Below, piece by piece: positions 1 to 7,377 of a stretch of 16,311 nt of DNA. This stretch comes from an uncultured Clostridia bacterium (GTDB taxonomy: Bacteria; Bacillota; Clostridia; Oscillospirales; Ruminococcaceae), in contig CALATN010000081.1 in the NCBI GenBank assembly GCA_937891895.1, positions 1 to 16,311 on the forward strand. The letters run 5' to 3'. The notes beneath the pieces are model-generated. The model was not told the DNA's origin, made no database searches, and saw only the letters and a program-made list of their open reading frames with translations. How positions within the stretch are numbered: position 1 is the first letter of the stretch; every line of letters begins with the position of its first letter. A program made the translations under genes and the position numbers.

Positions 1-328
1 CACCTGCTGCAATATTCTTTACACCCTCGCGGATGAGAGCCTGAGCAAGAAGTGTAGCAGTTGTTGTACCGTCACCTGCTACATCATTTGTCTTTGTAGC
101 AACTTCCTTAACGAGCTGTGCACCCATATTTTCGAAAGCATCCTCAAGTTCGATTTCCTTAGCGATTGTTACACCGTCGTTAGTAATGAGCGGTGCACCG
201 AACTTCTTGTCAAGAACAACGTTTCTGCCCTTAGGACCGAGTGTGATTTTAACTGTGTTGGCAAGCTTGTCAATACCTGCCTGAAGAGCCTTTCTTGCGT
301 CTTCGCCGTAAATAATATCCTTAGCCAT
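1..328 (-). CDS. groEL: 60 kDa chaperonin GroEL, N-terminal part (gene runs off the window)
   Basis: GroEL forms the double-ring ATP-driven folding chamber of the cytosol, capped by GroES. Only the first ~109 residues lie in the window. The translation begins MAKDIIYGEDARKAL and contains the diagnostic segments LGPKGRNVVLDKK, GAPLITNDGVTIAKEI and the ATP-site stretch NDVAGDGTTTATLLAQAL, all typical of equatorial domain residues ~1-110. The start ATG at 328-326 is preceded by AAAAGGAG at a good distance. The gene lies 39 bases downstream of groES on the same strand, so it is the second gene of the groESL operon and is controlled by the CIRCE/HrcA site upstream of groES. Family identity is essentially certain; the rest of the protein cannot be judged. 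Confidence 0.97.
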   Translation of the reverse strand, partial: MAKDIIYGEDARKALQAGIDKLANTVKITLGPKGRNVVLDKKFGAPLITNDGVTIAKEIELEDAFENMGAQLVKEVATKTNDVAGDGTTTATLLAQALIREGVKNIAAG

Positions 329-367
329 GATAAAAAACTCCTTTTAAATATAGTATATCAATTCTGA

Positions 368-652
368 TTATTCAACGATTGCGAGAATGTCACTCTGACG
401 TACGAATGAATATTCAACACCGTCAATCTTAACATCATTGCTGCTGTACTTGGAAATAAGAACCTTCTGTCCCTTCTGAACATACATTTTTACTTCCTTG
501 CCGTCAACCAGACCGCCTGGGCCAACTTCAATAATTTCGCCAATCTGTGGCTTTTCCTTAGCTGCGCCTGCAAGAATGATACCGCTCTTGGTAGTTTCCT
601 CAGCCTCTGTCATCTTAATAAGAACTCTGTCTTCAGTTGGTTTGATAATCAT
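368..652 (-). CDS. groES: 10 kDa co-chaperonin GroES
   Basis: GroES is the heptameric lid of the GroEL chamber. The 94-residue product starts MIIKPTEDRVLIK and shows the family pattern: the mobile-loop region (EETTKSGIILAGAAKEKPQ) and the core segments GEIIEVGPGG, VQKGQKVLISKYS and YSFVRQSDILAIVE. Length is normal for the family. The ATG at 652-650 is chosen because AAAGGAG sits just upstream; an in-frame start 13 codons earlier (691) would overlap this ribosome binding site and add residues not seen in GroES. It is the first gene of the groESL operon, transcribed from the promoter at 801-774 under the CIRCE operator. Confidence 0.97.
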   Translation of the reverse strand: MIIKPTEDRVLIKMTEAEETTKSGIILAGAAKEKPQIGEIIEVGPGGLVDGKEVKMYVQKGQKVLISKYSSNDVKIDGVEYSFVRQSDILAIVE

Positions 653-741
653 TTTAAAAACTCCTTTCGATATATGAAACTTTATTAACATAAGTAATTT
701 CGGACTTTTCAGCAGATTTTAGCACTTTATGTCCGAATGTG

Positions 742-768
742 TTAGCACTCTTTCTTTCTGAGTGCTAA
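742..768 (-). promoter_or_regulatory. CIRCE operator (HrcA binding site) of groESL
   Basis: A perfect inverted repeat, TTAGCACTC - 9 bases - GAGTGCTAA, exactly matches the classical CIRCE consensus. It starts about 5 bases after the -10 box and so covers the transcription start. HrcA bound here represses groESL until heat stress. The element would also form a hairpin at the 5' end of the mRNA. Confidence 0.97.
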
Positions 769-773
769 TTATT

Positions 774-801
774 ATTATACACCGCTTTTTTCATTTGTCA
801 A
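774..801 (-). promoter_or_regulatory. Sigma-A type promoter of groESL
   Basis: On the minus strand, TTGACA (801-796) and TATAAT (779-774) are separated by 16 bases. Both hexamers are perfect consensus. Transcription should start a few bases downstream, within the CIRCE element. Confidence 0.9.
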
Positions 802-850
802 TACCTTTGGAAAATTTTCTCCTAATTTTCACATAAATTAAAATGAAACA

Positions 851-879
851 AAAAGCTGCTGCTAAAAGCAACAGCTTTT
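851..879 (-). terminator. Intrinsic terminator after aspS
   Basis: A hairpin with 12-base arms (AAAAGCTGCTGC and GCAACAGCTTTT, one G-T type mismatch) and a 5-base loop begins 14 bases past the aspS stop. A T-rich run follows in the minus-strand reading. It ends the hisS-lipoprotein-aspS transcript before the groESL promoter. Confidence 0.85.
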
Positions 880-892
880 CATTTTCAGATAA

Positions 893-2683
893 TTATTCCT
901 CTTCCTTCTTTTCCTCAACAGTAACAGCAATACCAAGAATATCAAGGCTGTCCTTGTCAACAGTTGCAGGACAAGCAGACATAAGCTCGGAAGCGTTCTG
1001 TACCTTAGGAAATGCGGTTACGTCACGGAGGCTGTCAGCGCCGCACATAATCATTGCAAGACGGTCAAGACCGATACCCATACCGCCGTGTGGAGCTGCG
1101 CCGTACTTGTAAGCGTCAACAAGGAAGCCGAACTTAGCTTCGATTTCCTCATCAGTAAGACCGAGAGCCTTGAACATTCTCTGCTGGAGCTCGTAGTCTG
1201 TGATACGGATTGAACCGCTGGAAAGCTCTGTGCCGTTGAGAACGAGGTCGTAAGCCTTAGCGTAAACCTTGCCTGGGTCGCTGTCGAGGTACTGGATGCA
1301 CTCGTCCATAGGCATTGTGAACGGGTGGTGCATAGCGAGCCATTCGCCGCTTTCCTCGTCCTTTTCAAAGAATGGGAACTCGGTAATCCAAAGGAAGTTG
1401 TACTTGCCCTCAGGAATCATATCAAGCTGCTTTGCAACCTTAAGACGAAGCGCGCCGAGAGTGGAGAGGGTAGTGCTGTTCTTGTCAGCAACGATGAGAA
1501 CAACGTCGCCCTTTTCTGCGCCGATTTTGGCAAGGATTGCGTCAACCTCACCCTCGCCCATGAACTTAGCGAATGAGCAGTTTGGTGCGTCGTCAACCCA
1601 ACGAACGTAAGCAAGGCCCTTTGCACCGATACCGCGAACGTATTCAGTGAGCTTGTCGATTTCCTTTCTTGTGAGCACGGAAGCGCCGTTCTTTGCAACG
1701 ATTGCACGAACAGAGCCGCCTGCTTCGATTGCGGAAGTGAACACGCCGAAGCCGCAGGACTTGACCATATCGGAGATATCCTGAATTTCCATACCGAAGC
1801 GTGTATCAGGCTTGTCGGAGCCGTAACGGTTCATAGCGTCTGTGTAAGTGAGTCTTGGCAGCGGAGTCGGGATTTCGATATCCATGACCTCGTTGAAAAG
1901 ACGCTTGATGAGGCCTTCGCCGATGTCCATAATATCGTCAACGTCAACGAAGGACATTTCAAGGTCAATCTGTGTGAATTCAGGCTGTCTGTCAGCACGG
2001 AGGTCCTCGTCACGGAAGCAGCGTGCAAGCTGGATATAGCGGTCAAAGCCTGAAATCATAAGGAGCTGCTTGTAAATCTGTGGGGACTGTGGGAGAGCGT
2101 AGAACTTGCCCGGGTGAACTCTTGAAGGAACAAGATAGTCACGTGCACCCTCAGGTGTGGACTTAATCATCATCGGTGTTTCGATTTCGATAAAGCCGTT
2201 CTCGTAGAAGTAGTCACGTGCAACCTTAGCAATCTTGCTTCTCTTGATGATGTTTTCCTGAAGCGGACGACGGCGGAGGTCGAGGTAACGATACTTCAGA
2301 CGGAGTTCCTCGTTTGTGTTTGTTTCGTCAAGAATTTCAAACGGAGGAGTCTGAGCCTTTGCAAGAATACGGAAATCGTCAACGAAGATTTCGATGTGGC
2401 CTGTTGGAATCTTGTCATTGATGCTTTCACGTGTGCGAGCCTCGCCCTTAGCCATAATAACGTATTCAGCGTGGCAGGAAGCTGCCTTTTCGAAGATTGC
2501 AGGGTCGGTTGTTTCGTTGAAGGTGAGCTGAACAATACCTGTTCTGTCACGGATTACCATAAAGATAATACCGCCCTTGTTTCTTACTGTGTCAACGTAG
2601 CCGCCGACTGTAACTGTTTCGCCTGCGGTAAGAACCTCGCCGCAGTAATGGGTTCTTTTTAACCCTTTCATATTGTCTGCCAT
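893..2683 (-). CDS. aspS: Aspartyl-tRNA synthetase (class II)
   Basis: AspRS charges tRNA-Asp with aspartate in the cytosol. The 596-residue product has the bacterial-type layout. An N-terminal OB-fold anticodon domain spans ~1-110 (GGYVDTVRNKGGIIFMVIRD). LRLKYRYLDLRRRPLQ lies at ~127-142. The class II catalytic core carries TPEGARDYLVPSRVHPGKF and motif 2, FRDEDLRADRQPEFTQIDLEMSF (~223-245). A GAD-type insertion follows, then motif 3, GGMGIGLDRLAM, near the C terminus. Length matches bacterial AspRS (~590). The start at 2683 is preferred because GAAAGGAAG lies upstream and the product then begins like known family members; an in-frame start at 2776 would add 31 residues overlapping the upstream lipoprotein gene. 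It is the last gene of the hisS-lipoprotein-aspS unit, 19 bases after the lipoprotein stop. Whether it is discriminating or non-discriminating for tRNA-Asn cannot be settled here. Confidence 0.97.
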   Translation of the reverse strand: MADNMKGLKRTHYCGEVLTAGETVTVGGYVDTVRNKGGIIFMVIRDRTGIVQLTFNETTDPAIFEKAASCHAEYVIMAKGEARTRESINDKIPTGHIEIFVDDFRILAKAQTPPFEILDETNTNEELRLKYRYLDLRRRPLQENIIKRSKIAKVARDYFYENGFIEIETPMMIKSTPEGARDYLVPSRVHPGKFYALPQSPQIYKQLLMISGFDRYIQLARCFRDEDLRADRQPEFTQIDLEMSFVDVDDIMDIGEGLIKRLFNEVMDIEIPTPLPRLTYTDAMNRYGSDKPDTRFGMEIQDISDMVKSCGFGVFTSAIEAGGSVRAIVAKNGASVLTRKEIDKLTEYVRGIGAKGLAYVRWVDDAPNCSFAKFMGEGEVDAILAKIGAEKGDVVLIVADKNSTTLSTLGALRLKVAKQLDMIPEGKYNFLWITEFPFFEKDEESGEWLAMHHPFTMPMDECIQYLDSDPGKVYAKAYDLVLNGTELSSGSIRITDYELQQRMFKALGLTDEEIEAKFGFLVDAYKYGAAPHGGMGIGLDRLAMIMCGADSLRDVTAFPKVQNASELMSACPATVDKDSLDILGIAVTVEEKKEEE

Positions 2684-2702
2684 TTTTATTACTTCCTTTC
2701 GA

Positions 2703-3695
2703 TTAATATTCTTCAGTTTTATATTCAAATACGGGATTGCTGAATGCAAATTCACCGCTTTCAAAATCCACATCAACTGTCAGATGAAGATTTGTATCAG
2801 GATAGTTTTTATCATTTTGTATAAATAACTGTGCCGTTGTTGTAAGCGTATTATTTTCAGCAGTATGTGTAACAACGTTATACCAATACAAGCTTTTAAT
2901 GCCATTGGGGAATAATTCTGCTGTATCCATTTCATATGTCACGTCAGTGCCCTTGAAATTAACAGTAAGCTTGTGATTATCATTGTCAATCGCATATTCA
3001 ATATGCTCATCAAGCATTGTGTCATGCGGCATTGAAAAGCGCTGATAATGTCCGTCAATTTTTTTGTAGACGGAAAGTTCTTCAATACGACATAGCGTTC
3101 CGCCCGCAACATAACGTATCGTCGCTATTTCGTTCTCACCGTCATTGTCATAATCACCCTGATAAATGTCAAATACGTCACCGAATCTTGTTGCCCAATC
3201 AGCAGTAATTTCATCAACAACACCGTTATGGCTGATAATCACATACCATTCCAATGGATCCGTTCCTTCTTCAACCTCTGCTTTTTGGACAGCCATTACA
3301 TACACATCTGCATCATCAAGTGTTGATACAAGCCGTGGTCTGCCAATCTGCTCATTGATATTATCCCAGTAAGCATTGTAGTTTTCCTCAAATACCAAGG
3401 ATCTGTCCAGTACATACTCGCCAAGTGTTTCGGAGTTGATTACAACTGCGTCAGGACTTGGTACATATTCTGAAGCAGTTGTTTCTTCTGCAACTTTTGT
3501 CATTTCTGTGGTTGTTACTTCAGAAACGGTTTGCATCTCAGTAATGGTTGTACCATCTGCTTTAACATCAGTTTCTGAAACAGTTTCAACCGTTTCATTA
3601 TTTGAAATATCGGTATCAGTATTTTCGGAACAAGCTGTCATTGCAAGGATTATTGCTACTGACATAATTAACGCTGTAAATTTTCTGTAGTTCAT
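2703..3695 (-). CDS. Lipoprotein of unknown function lying between hisS and aspS
   Basis: The 330-residue product has a signal peptide with lipobox MTAC, putting the lipidated cysteine at residue 22. Residues ~23-80 form a linker rich in Thr, Ser and Glu, as expected for a cell-surface tether. The rest is a globular domain with an aspartate-rich loop, DYDNDGENE, at 181-189. That loop resembles the calcium-binding loops of FG-GAP/VCBS or EF-hand-like proteins; the similarity is judged by motif only. The start at 3695 follows AAGGG. The gene sits 21 bases after hisS and 19 bases before aspS on the same strand with no visible promoter or terminator, so it is probably co-transcribed under the T-box. 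Nothing in the sequence suggests a role in tRNA charging. I do not recognise a named family. Confidence 0.85.
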   Translation of the reverse strand: MNYRKFTALIMSVAIILAMTACSENTDTDISNNETVETVSETDVKADGTTITEMQTVSEVTTTEMTKVAEETTASEYVPSPDAVVINSETLGEYVLDRSLVFEENYNAYWDNINEQIGRPRLVSTLDDADVYVMAVQKAEVEEGTDPLEWYVIISHNGVVDEITADWATRFGDVFDIYQGDYDNDGENEIATIRYVAGGTLCRIEELSVYKKIDGHYQRFSMPHDTMLDEHIEYAIDNDNHKLTVNFKGTDVTYEMDTAELFPNGIKSLYWYNVVTHTAENNTLTTTAQLFIQNDKNYPDTNLHLTVDVDFESGEFAFSNPVFEYKTEEY

Positions 3696-3716
3696 AAATT
3701 GTCAACCCTTACTGTA

Positions 3717-5042
3717 TCAGCCGAAATTCTCCATAACCCCGTCAAACATCTCGCTTACGACAGCGTTGGAAAATGCGTCGATGAAGCCGTCGCCAAGGGT
3801 AATGTCTGTCTGCTCACCTGTTGCCATATTCTTCAGCTTTGCAGAGCTTGTTTCAAGCTCGTTGTCACCGAGAACAATCGTGAATGTAGCGCCGATTTTG
3901 TTTGCGTACTTCATCTGCGGCTTAATACCTCTGTTCATTGTGTCAAACTCAACGAAGTAGCCCTCGTCACGAAGCTGCTTGGCAAGAACAATAGCCTTGT
4001 TCTGTGCAGCCTCGCCCATTGAAGCGATATAGAGGTCGCACTTCTTTGCAGGAGCAAACTCTGCGCCCTTGCTTTCCATTGTCATAATAAGTCTTTCAAG
4101 ACCCATTGCAAAGCCAAGTGCAGGTGTAGGGTTGCCGCCAAGCTGTTCAATAAGACCGTCGTAACGTCCGCCGCCGCAGACAGTACCCTGAGCGCCGATA
4201 TCGTTTGTGATGAACTCGAAAACAGTCTTTGTGTAGTAATCAAGACCACGAACGATTTTCGGGTTGATGTTGAACTGGATATCCATTGCTGTAAGGTACT
4301 TTTTCAGCTTTTCAAAGTGATCAGAACATTCCTCACAGAGAAAATCGAGAATTACAGGAGCGTCAGCGGCAATACCCTGACAAATCGGGCTCTTGCAGTC
4401 GAGAATTCTCATCGGGTTGCGGTCAAGTCTGTCAAGGCAAGTCGGGCAGAGGTCAGCTTTTTTGCTCTCGAAATAAGCTTTCAGCGCCTTGTGGTACTCA
4501 GCACGGCAGGTCGGACAGCCGATGGAGTTGATGAAAAGGTCAACGTTGTCAAGTCCAAGACGTTCAAGGAGAGCCTTAGCCATTGCGATAACCTCAGCGT
4601 CAGCGCTTGCATCCTTGCTTCCGTACATTTCCGCACCGAACTGGTGGAACTCACGTAGTCTGCCAGCCTGTGGCTTTTCGTGACGGAAACAGGAAATAAT
4701 ATAGTAAACCTTCTGTGGAAGTGCCTCGTTAAGCAAGCCGTTTTCGATTGCCGCACGAGCAGCACCTGCTGTACCTTCAGGACGGAGTGTGAAATCGTCA
4801 GGGTCCTTGCCGTTTGCGGGGCTCTTAGCGGTTACGCCGTACATTTCCTTCTGAACAACGTCAGTTGTATCGCCGACGCTTCTCTTGAAAAGAGCTGTGT
4901 TTTCGAAAGTAGGGAAGCGGATTTCCTTGAAGCCGTAGCATTCCGCTGTATCAGCCGCACACTTTTCAACTGTCTGCCACTTGTACGCTTCGTTAGGAAC
5001 AACGTCCTGCGTACCCTTTGGTCTGTTTGTAATGATTGCCAT
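3717..5042 (-). CDS. hisS: Histidyl-tRNA synthetase (class II)
   Basis: HisRS attaches histidine to tRNA-His. The 441-residue product begins MAIITNRPKGTQDVVP. It contains class II motif 1 around residues 40-66, TLRPEGTA at 85-92, and motif 2 CFRHEKPQAGRLREFHQFGAE at 118-138. The HisRS-specific LDYYTKTVFEF is at 267-277 and motif 3 ALGFAMGLERL at 308-318. A C-terminal anticodon-binding domain follows from ~333. The middle holds a cysteine-rich insertion (CPTC at 176-179, CPTC at 199-202, LDC, CEEC) of the kind common in Firmicute HisRS and possibly metal-binding. AAGGAGAG precedes the ATG at 5042; an in-frame start at 5093 would lie inside the T-box terminator hairpin and is rejected. It is the first gene of the hisS-lipoprotein-aspS unit and is controlled by the T-box leader immediately upstream. 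Confidence 0.97.
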   Translation of the reverse strand: MAIITNRPKGTQDVVPNEAYKWQTVEKCAADTAECYGFKEIRFPTFENTALFKRSVGDTTDVVQKEMYGVTAKSPANGKDPDDFTLRPEGTAGAARAAIENGLLNEALPQKVYYIISCFRHEKPQAGRLREFHQFGAEMYGSKDASADAEVIAMAKALLERLGLDNVDLFINSIGCPTCRAEYHKALKAYFESKKADLCPTCLDRLDRNPMRILDCKSPICQGIAADAPVILDFLCEECSDHFEKLKKYLTAMDIQFNINPKIVRGLDYYTKTVFEFITNDIGAQGTVCGGGRYDGLIEQLGGNPTPALGFAMGLERLIMTMESKGAEFAPAKKCDLYIASMGEAAQNKAIVLAKQLRDEGYFVEFDTMNRGIKPQMKYANKIGATFTIVLGDNELETSSAKLKNMATGEQTDITLGDGFIDAFSNAVVSEMFDGVMENFG

Positions 5043-5318
5043 AGTAACTCTCCTTTTCTTCTGTAAATAAAAAGTCCCTTTGGAAATTTCCAAAGGGACG
5101 ATAATTTTCTACCGTGGTGCCACCCAGATTCATTCCTGCAAAGCAGAAACCTCATTACCCTTTAACGCAGGGGGAAACGTCCGTCCTTTATCAGACAGCG
5201 GCTCAGCAGGTGTCCTTCACGCAGTTTCCTCACAGACTTTCTCAGCCAACCAAACGGTTCAGTCCTCTCTTTGGATTGGAAGAAGCGTTACTCTCCTCGT
5301 CACAGCCTTTAAGCTTAT
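5043..5318 (-). promoter_or_regulatory. T-box riboswitch leader of hisS-lipoprotein-aspS, probably sensing tRNA-Asp
   Basis: The leader contains the T-box core TGGGTGGCACCACGGT (5126-5111), followed by a terminator hairpin (5099-5074) and the hisS ribosome binding site. T-box RNAs bind an uncharged tRNA and then favour an antiterminator. Stem I can be drawn with a lower helix GGCU/AGCC (5306-5303 with 5205-5202) and an upper helix ACGC/GCGU. The 5' strand of the internal loop carries the typical GAGAGUA. The 3' strand reads GAAGGACACC, where GAC (5214-5212, Asp) is followed by a purine as expected for a specifier; CAC (His) overlaps it at 5212-5210. The antiterminator bulge is UGGC (5122-5119). 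Its last base should pair with discriminator G73, found in tRNA-Asp, whereas bacterial tRNA-His has C73. The 5' end is estimated from the promoter. Confidence 0.9.
5074..5099 (-). terminator. T-box controlled intrinsic terminator
   Basis: A perfectly paired hairpin with arms GTCCCTTTGG and CCAAAGGGAC (A/T-rich centre) is followed on the minus strand by TTTTTATTT. It lies just after the T-box core and before the hisS start. It is the off-state structure of the leader, broken when uncharged tRNA stabilises the antiterminator. Confidence 0.9.
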
Positions 5319-5324
5319 GAAATA

Positions 5325-5353
5325 ATAATACCCCAAAAACCGCAGTTTGTCAA
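5325..5353 (-). promoter_or_regulatory. Sigma-A type promoter of the T-box/hisS operon
   Basis: TTGACA (5353-5348) and TATTAT (5330-5325) on the minus strand are separated by exactly 17 bases. Transcription from here yields a leader of about 275 bases, a usual T-box length. Confidence 0.88.
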
Positions 5354-5413
5354 GTAAAAATTGCTTTGAAATACAGGCAGGTTATTGTGTATATTGTATT
5401 TATACTTCATATA

Positions 5414-6694
5414 TCATCCTTGATATTCGGCATATTTTATCCTACACTGATTGGTAGGCTCTTCATTTTCGTAAATGACCTCCGCCTCCCAGCCTGTGTC
5501 GGAAAGCTTAACAAGCTGATATGCTGTTCCGTTGTAATTGATCTGATAACGGATATTGCGGATACTTATGTTGGACCAACGCGAAGTACAGAAGCAGTTG
5601 TTCTCATCAAGGGAAAAATCATCGTTATACACGGGTACGAAAAGCGTTCCGTCAAGTCGTTTGACAGTATCAATCGGACAGCTTGGGAAATATCCGTTGA
5701 TATTCTGAAAATCAGGCCAGATAAGATTTTTGTCTTCTGCGGAATTATACACTATCTGAACATTGCCGTCGGAGTCCTTGTCAAAGATAATCAGGTTGTC
5801 GTTTATATCTCCGAGACCGAATCTGCTTGCGACAATGTATTCGCAGATGCCGTTTTGATCAATATCCCTGAGAGTATCATAAAAATCAATGGTATGCCCC
5901 GTAAGCTCATCAGAGTTTACGGCGATTTTGTAGAGCTCGTTTATTTTTTCAGCTTCTGCTTCCCATTGAGAAAGATTTGCTGAGTCAGAGAAGAAATCTG
6001 CTGCTGTTATGAAAGCTTCATCCTGATGAGCGGGTAAGGCTTCATAACTGTCTGAAAGGTCAATTTTATATTCATTATCGGTATTTTGCTCAGCATATTT
6101 TTCCCACGAAAAAGTATGCAGCAGAGAATATCCGTCGAGGCAGGCATTTTGTGCGGCAGAGTATTCTTCGTAGGAGCTGTATTTATCGTATGCGTGAACA
6201 AAGTCACCTGTTTCGTTATCGTACACAGCTTCAAATGAATAGCATTCATTTCTGCTGATTATCTGTATGTTTTCTGTAAGTGCGGAAGGAGCTGCTTTCT
6301 GTATTTTGGAAGAAAAGCGTTCTGCAAAATTATTGTTATTGTCAGAATAAATTTCACATAGAGTTTTGTCGGGAATAAAATCCATCATTACACGCTTATC
6401 AAGCAGACATTCTGCATTTGTTCCGTCAAAAATCACAAACTCAAACTGTGAGTAAAGCGAGTAGGCAAACGCATAGTCATCAGTGCCATCGTTGTTGTAG
6501 TCAAATCCTGTACTTTTGTATATGGTTGATACACCATACGGTTTATCAGCTTTGTCAAGCGCGTTCTTTTTTTCGGCAACAGCATTTATCAGAGCTGTGT
6601 CGTCTGAGGCAAGCGGTGGTTTTGGTTCGTTATTTGCTGAACAGGAGCATAGCAAAAGTGCTGCTGCGATTGCGGATAAAATTCTGTTTCTCAT
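5414..6694 (-). CDS. Lipoprotein of unknown function with aspartate-rich loops
   Basis: The 426-residue product starts MRNRILSAIAAALLLCSC. The most likely lipidated cysteine is residue 18, because serine at -1 fits the lipobox; Cys16 would have leucine at -1. The protein is presumably anchored outside the membrane. It has three aspartate/asparagine-rich loops: DYNNDGTDD (65-73), DIDQNGICE (277-285) and DKDSDGN (305-311). These are similar in pattern to FG-GAP/VCBS or EF-hand-like calcium sites, and the flanking hydrophobic strands suggest a repeated beta unit. The start at 6694 follows AAAGGAAG; an in-frame start at 6754 lies upstream of the signal peptide and overlaps the promoter. It appears monocistronic, reading toward the hisS promoter, and no convincing terminator was found after it. 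Function is unknown. Confidence 0.85.
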   Translation of the reverse strand: MRNRILSAIAAALLLCSCSANNEPKPPLASDDTALINAVAEKKNALDKADKPYGVSTIYKSTGFDYNNDGTDDYAFAYSLYSQFEFVIFDGTNAECLLDKRVMMDFIPDKTLCEIYSDNNNNFAERFSSKIQKAAPSALTENIQIISRNECYSFEAVYDNETGDFVHAYDKYSSYEEYSAAQNACLDGYSLLHTFSWEKYAEQNTDNEYKIDLSDSYEALPAHQDEAFITAADFFSDSANLSQWEAEAEKINELYKIAVNSDELTGHTIDFYDTLRDIDQNGICEYIVASRFGLGDINDNLIIFDKDSDGNVQIVYNSAEDKNLIWPDFQNINGYFPSCPIDTVKRLDGTLFVPVYNDDFSLDENNCFCTSRWSNISIRNIRYQINYNGTAYQLVKLSDTGWEAEVIYENEEPTNQCRIKYAEYQG

Positions 6695-6731
6695 TGTTAC
6701 GCTTCCTTTGTTGTAATATTGTGATAAATCA

Positions 6732-6759
6732 ATTATAGCACGTTTGCTTTTCAATTCAA
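6732..6759 (-). promoter_or_regulatory. Promoter of the 426-residue lipoprotein gene
   Basis: TTGAAT (6759-6754), a 16-base spacer and TATAAT (6737-6732) lie on the minus strand about 40 bases before the start codon. The -10 is perfect and the -35 is 4 of 6. Confidence 0.6.
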
Positions 6760-6799
6760 GAACATTTCGGTTACAATGGAGATTACAATTCCGTTACAT

Positions 6800-6828
6800 T
6801 TGACAGGGTATCGGACGGGTGTTATAAT
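6800..6828 (+). promoter_or_regulatory. Promoter of the YaiI/YqxD family gene
   Basis: TTGACA (6800-6805), a 17-base spacer and TATAAT (6823-6828) form a perfect consensus promoter 23 bases before the start codon. It is divergent from the lipoprotein promoter just to the left. Confidence 0.88.
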
Positions 6829-6851
6829 TAAACAAAAACGAGGTAATCAAA

Positions 6852-7283
6852 ATGAAAATTTACATAGACGCTGATGGCTGTCCCGTGGTGGATATTACGG
6901 TAAGGCTGGCGGCGAAATACGGGGTTGAATGCGTGATAATCTGCGACACGTCACACAGGATTGAACGTGAAGGCGTGCAGACAATTGTGGTGGAAAAGGG
7001 TGCTGACAGCGTGGATTTCAGGCTGGTAAACCTTGTTCAGCGGGGCGATATTGCGGTTACGCAGGACTACGGTTTGGCGGCGATGTGCCTTGGCAAATCG
7101 GCAATCGTCATAAATCAGGACGGGAGGCAGTACACGTCGGACAACATTTCGGGTCTGCTGGAATTCCGTGCGATAAACAAGAAAATCCGCAGAGGCGGTG
7201 GACGTATGAAGGGTATGCCGAAGCGTACCCGTGAACAGGATGAGGCATTTGAAAGGTGTCTTGACTTGTTGTTAAAAGAATAA
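6852..7283 (+). CDS. yqxD: YaiI/YqxD family protein (UPF0178/DUF188)
   Basis: The 143-residue product matches the YaiI/YqxD family in length and landmarks. DADGCPV is at residues 6-12, near the start, as in the family. Other landmarks are CDTSHRI, the segment VDFRLVNLVQRGDIAVTQDYGLAAM, the INQDGRQY region, and the arginine/glycine-rich GGGRMKGMPKRT before a conserved acidic C-terminal tail. The family is a small cytosolic protein with a PIN/NYN-like nuclease fold suggested by its conserved aspartates (family knowledge, not tested here); its role is not established. GAGGTAA precedes the ATG. It has its own strong promoter and is followed by a lipoprotein gene 94 bases on. No clear terminator was seen between them. 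Confidence 0.92.
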   Translation: MKIYIDADGCPVVDITVRLAAKYGVECVIICDTSHRIEREGVQTIVVEKGADSVDFRLVNLVQRGDIAVTQDYGLAAMCLGKSAIVINQDGRQYTSDNISGLLEFRAINKKIRRGGGRMKGMPKRTREQDEAFERCLDLLLKE

Positions 7284-7377
7284 AAGAAACTGAAAAAATA
7301 TAGCTGACAGCTAACCAAAAACGGATTGAAACAGTGTATACTTATTAACAGAAAAAGCTGATAAGGAAGTGCTGCAA

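Noticed and set aside
2684..2776. Upstream in-frame start giving AspRS 31 extra residues
   Set aside because: The extension overlaps the lipoprotein coding end, lacks a ribosome binding site and is unlike AspRS N termini; GAAAGGAAG precedes the internal ATG at 2683.
5111..5325. T-box specific for tRNA-His because the first gene is hisS
   Set aside because: CAC is present but not followed by a purine, and the UGGC bulge does not match the C73 of bacterial tRNA-His. The Asp reading fits better, although the overlap is recorded as a finding.
5366..5983. Long plus-strand open frame (205 codons) with hydrophobic residues
   Set aside because: It lies antisense inside the 426-residue lipoprotein gene, has no ribosome binding site, and runs through the hisS promoter region. 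The minus-strand gene has a signal peptide, lipobox, RBS and promoter.
7301..7313. TAGCTGACAGCTA palindrome as terminator of the YaiI/YqxD gene
   Set aside because: The stem is only four pairs with a realistic loop, it is AT-rich, and no T run follows.
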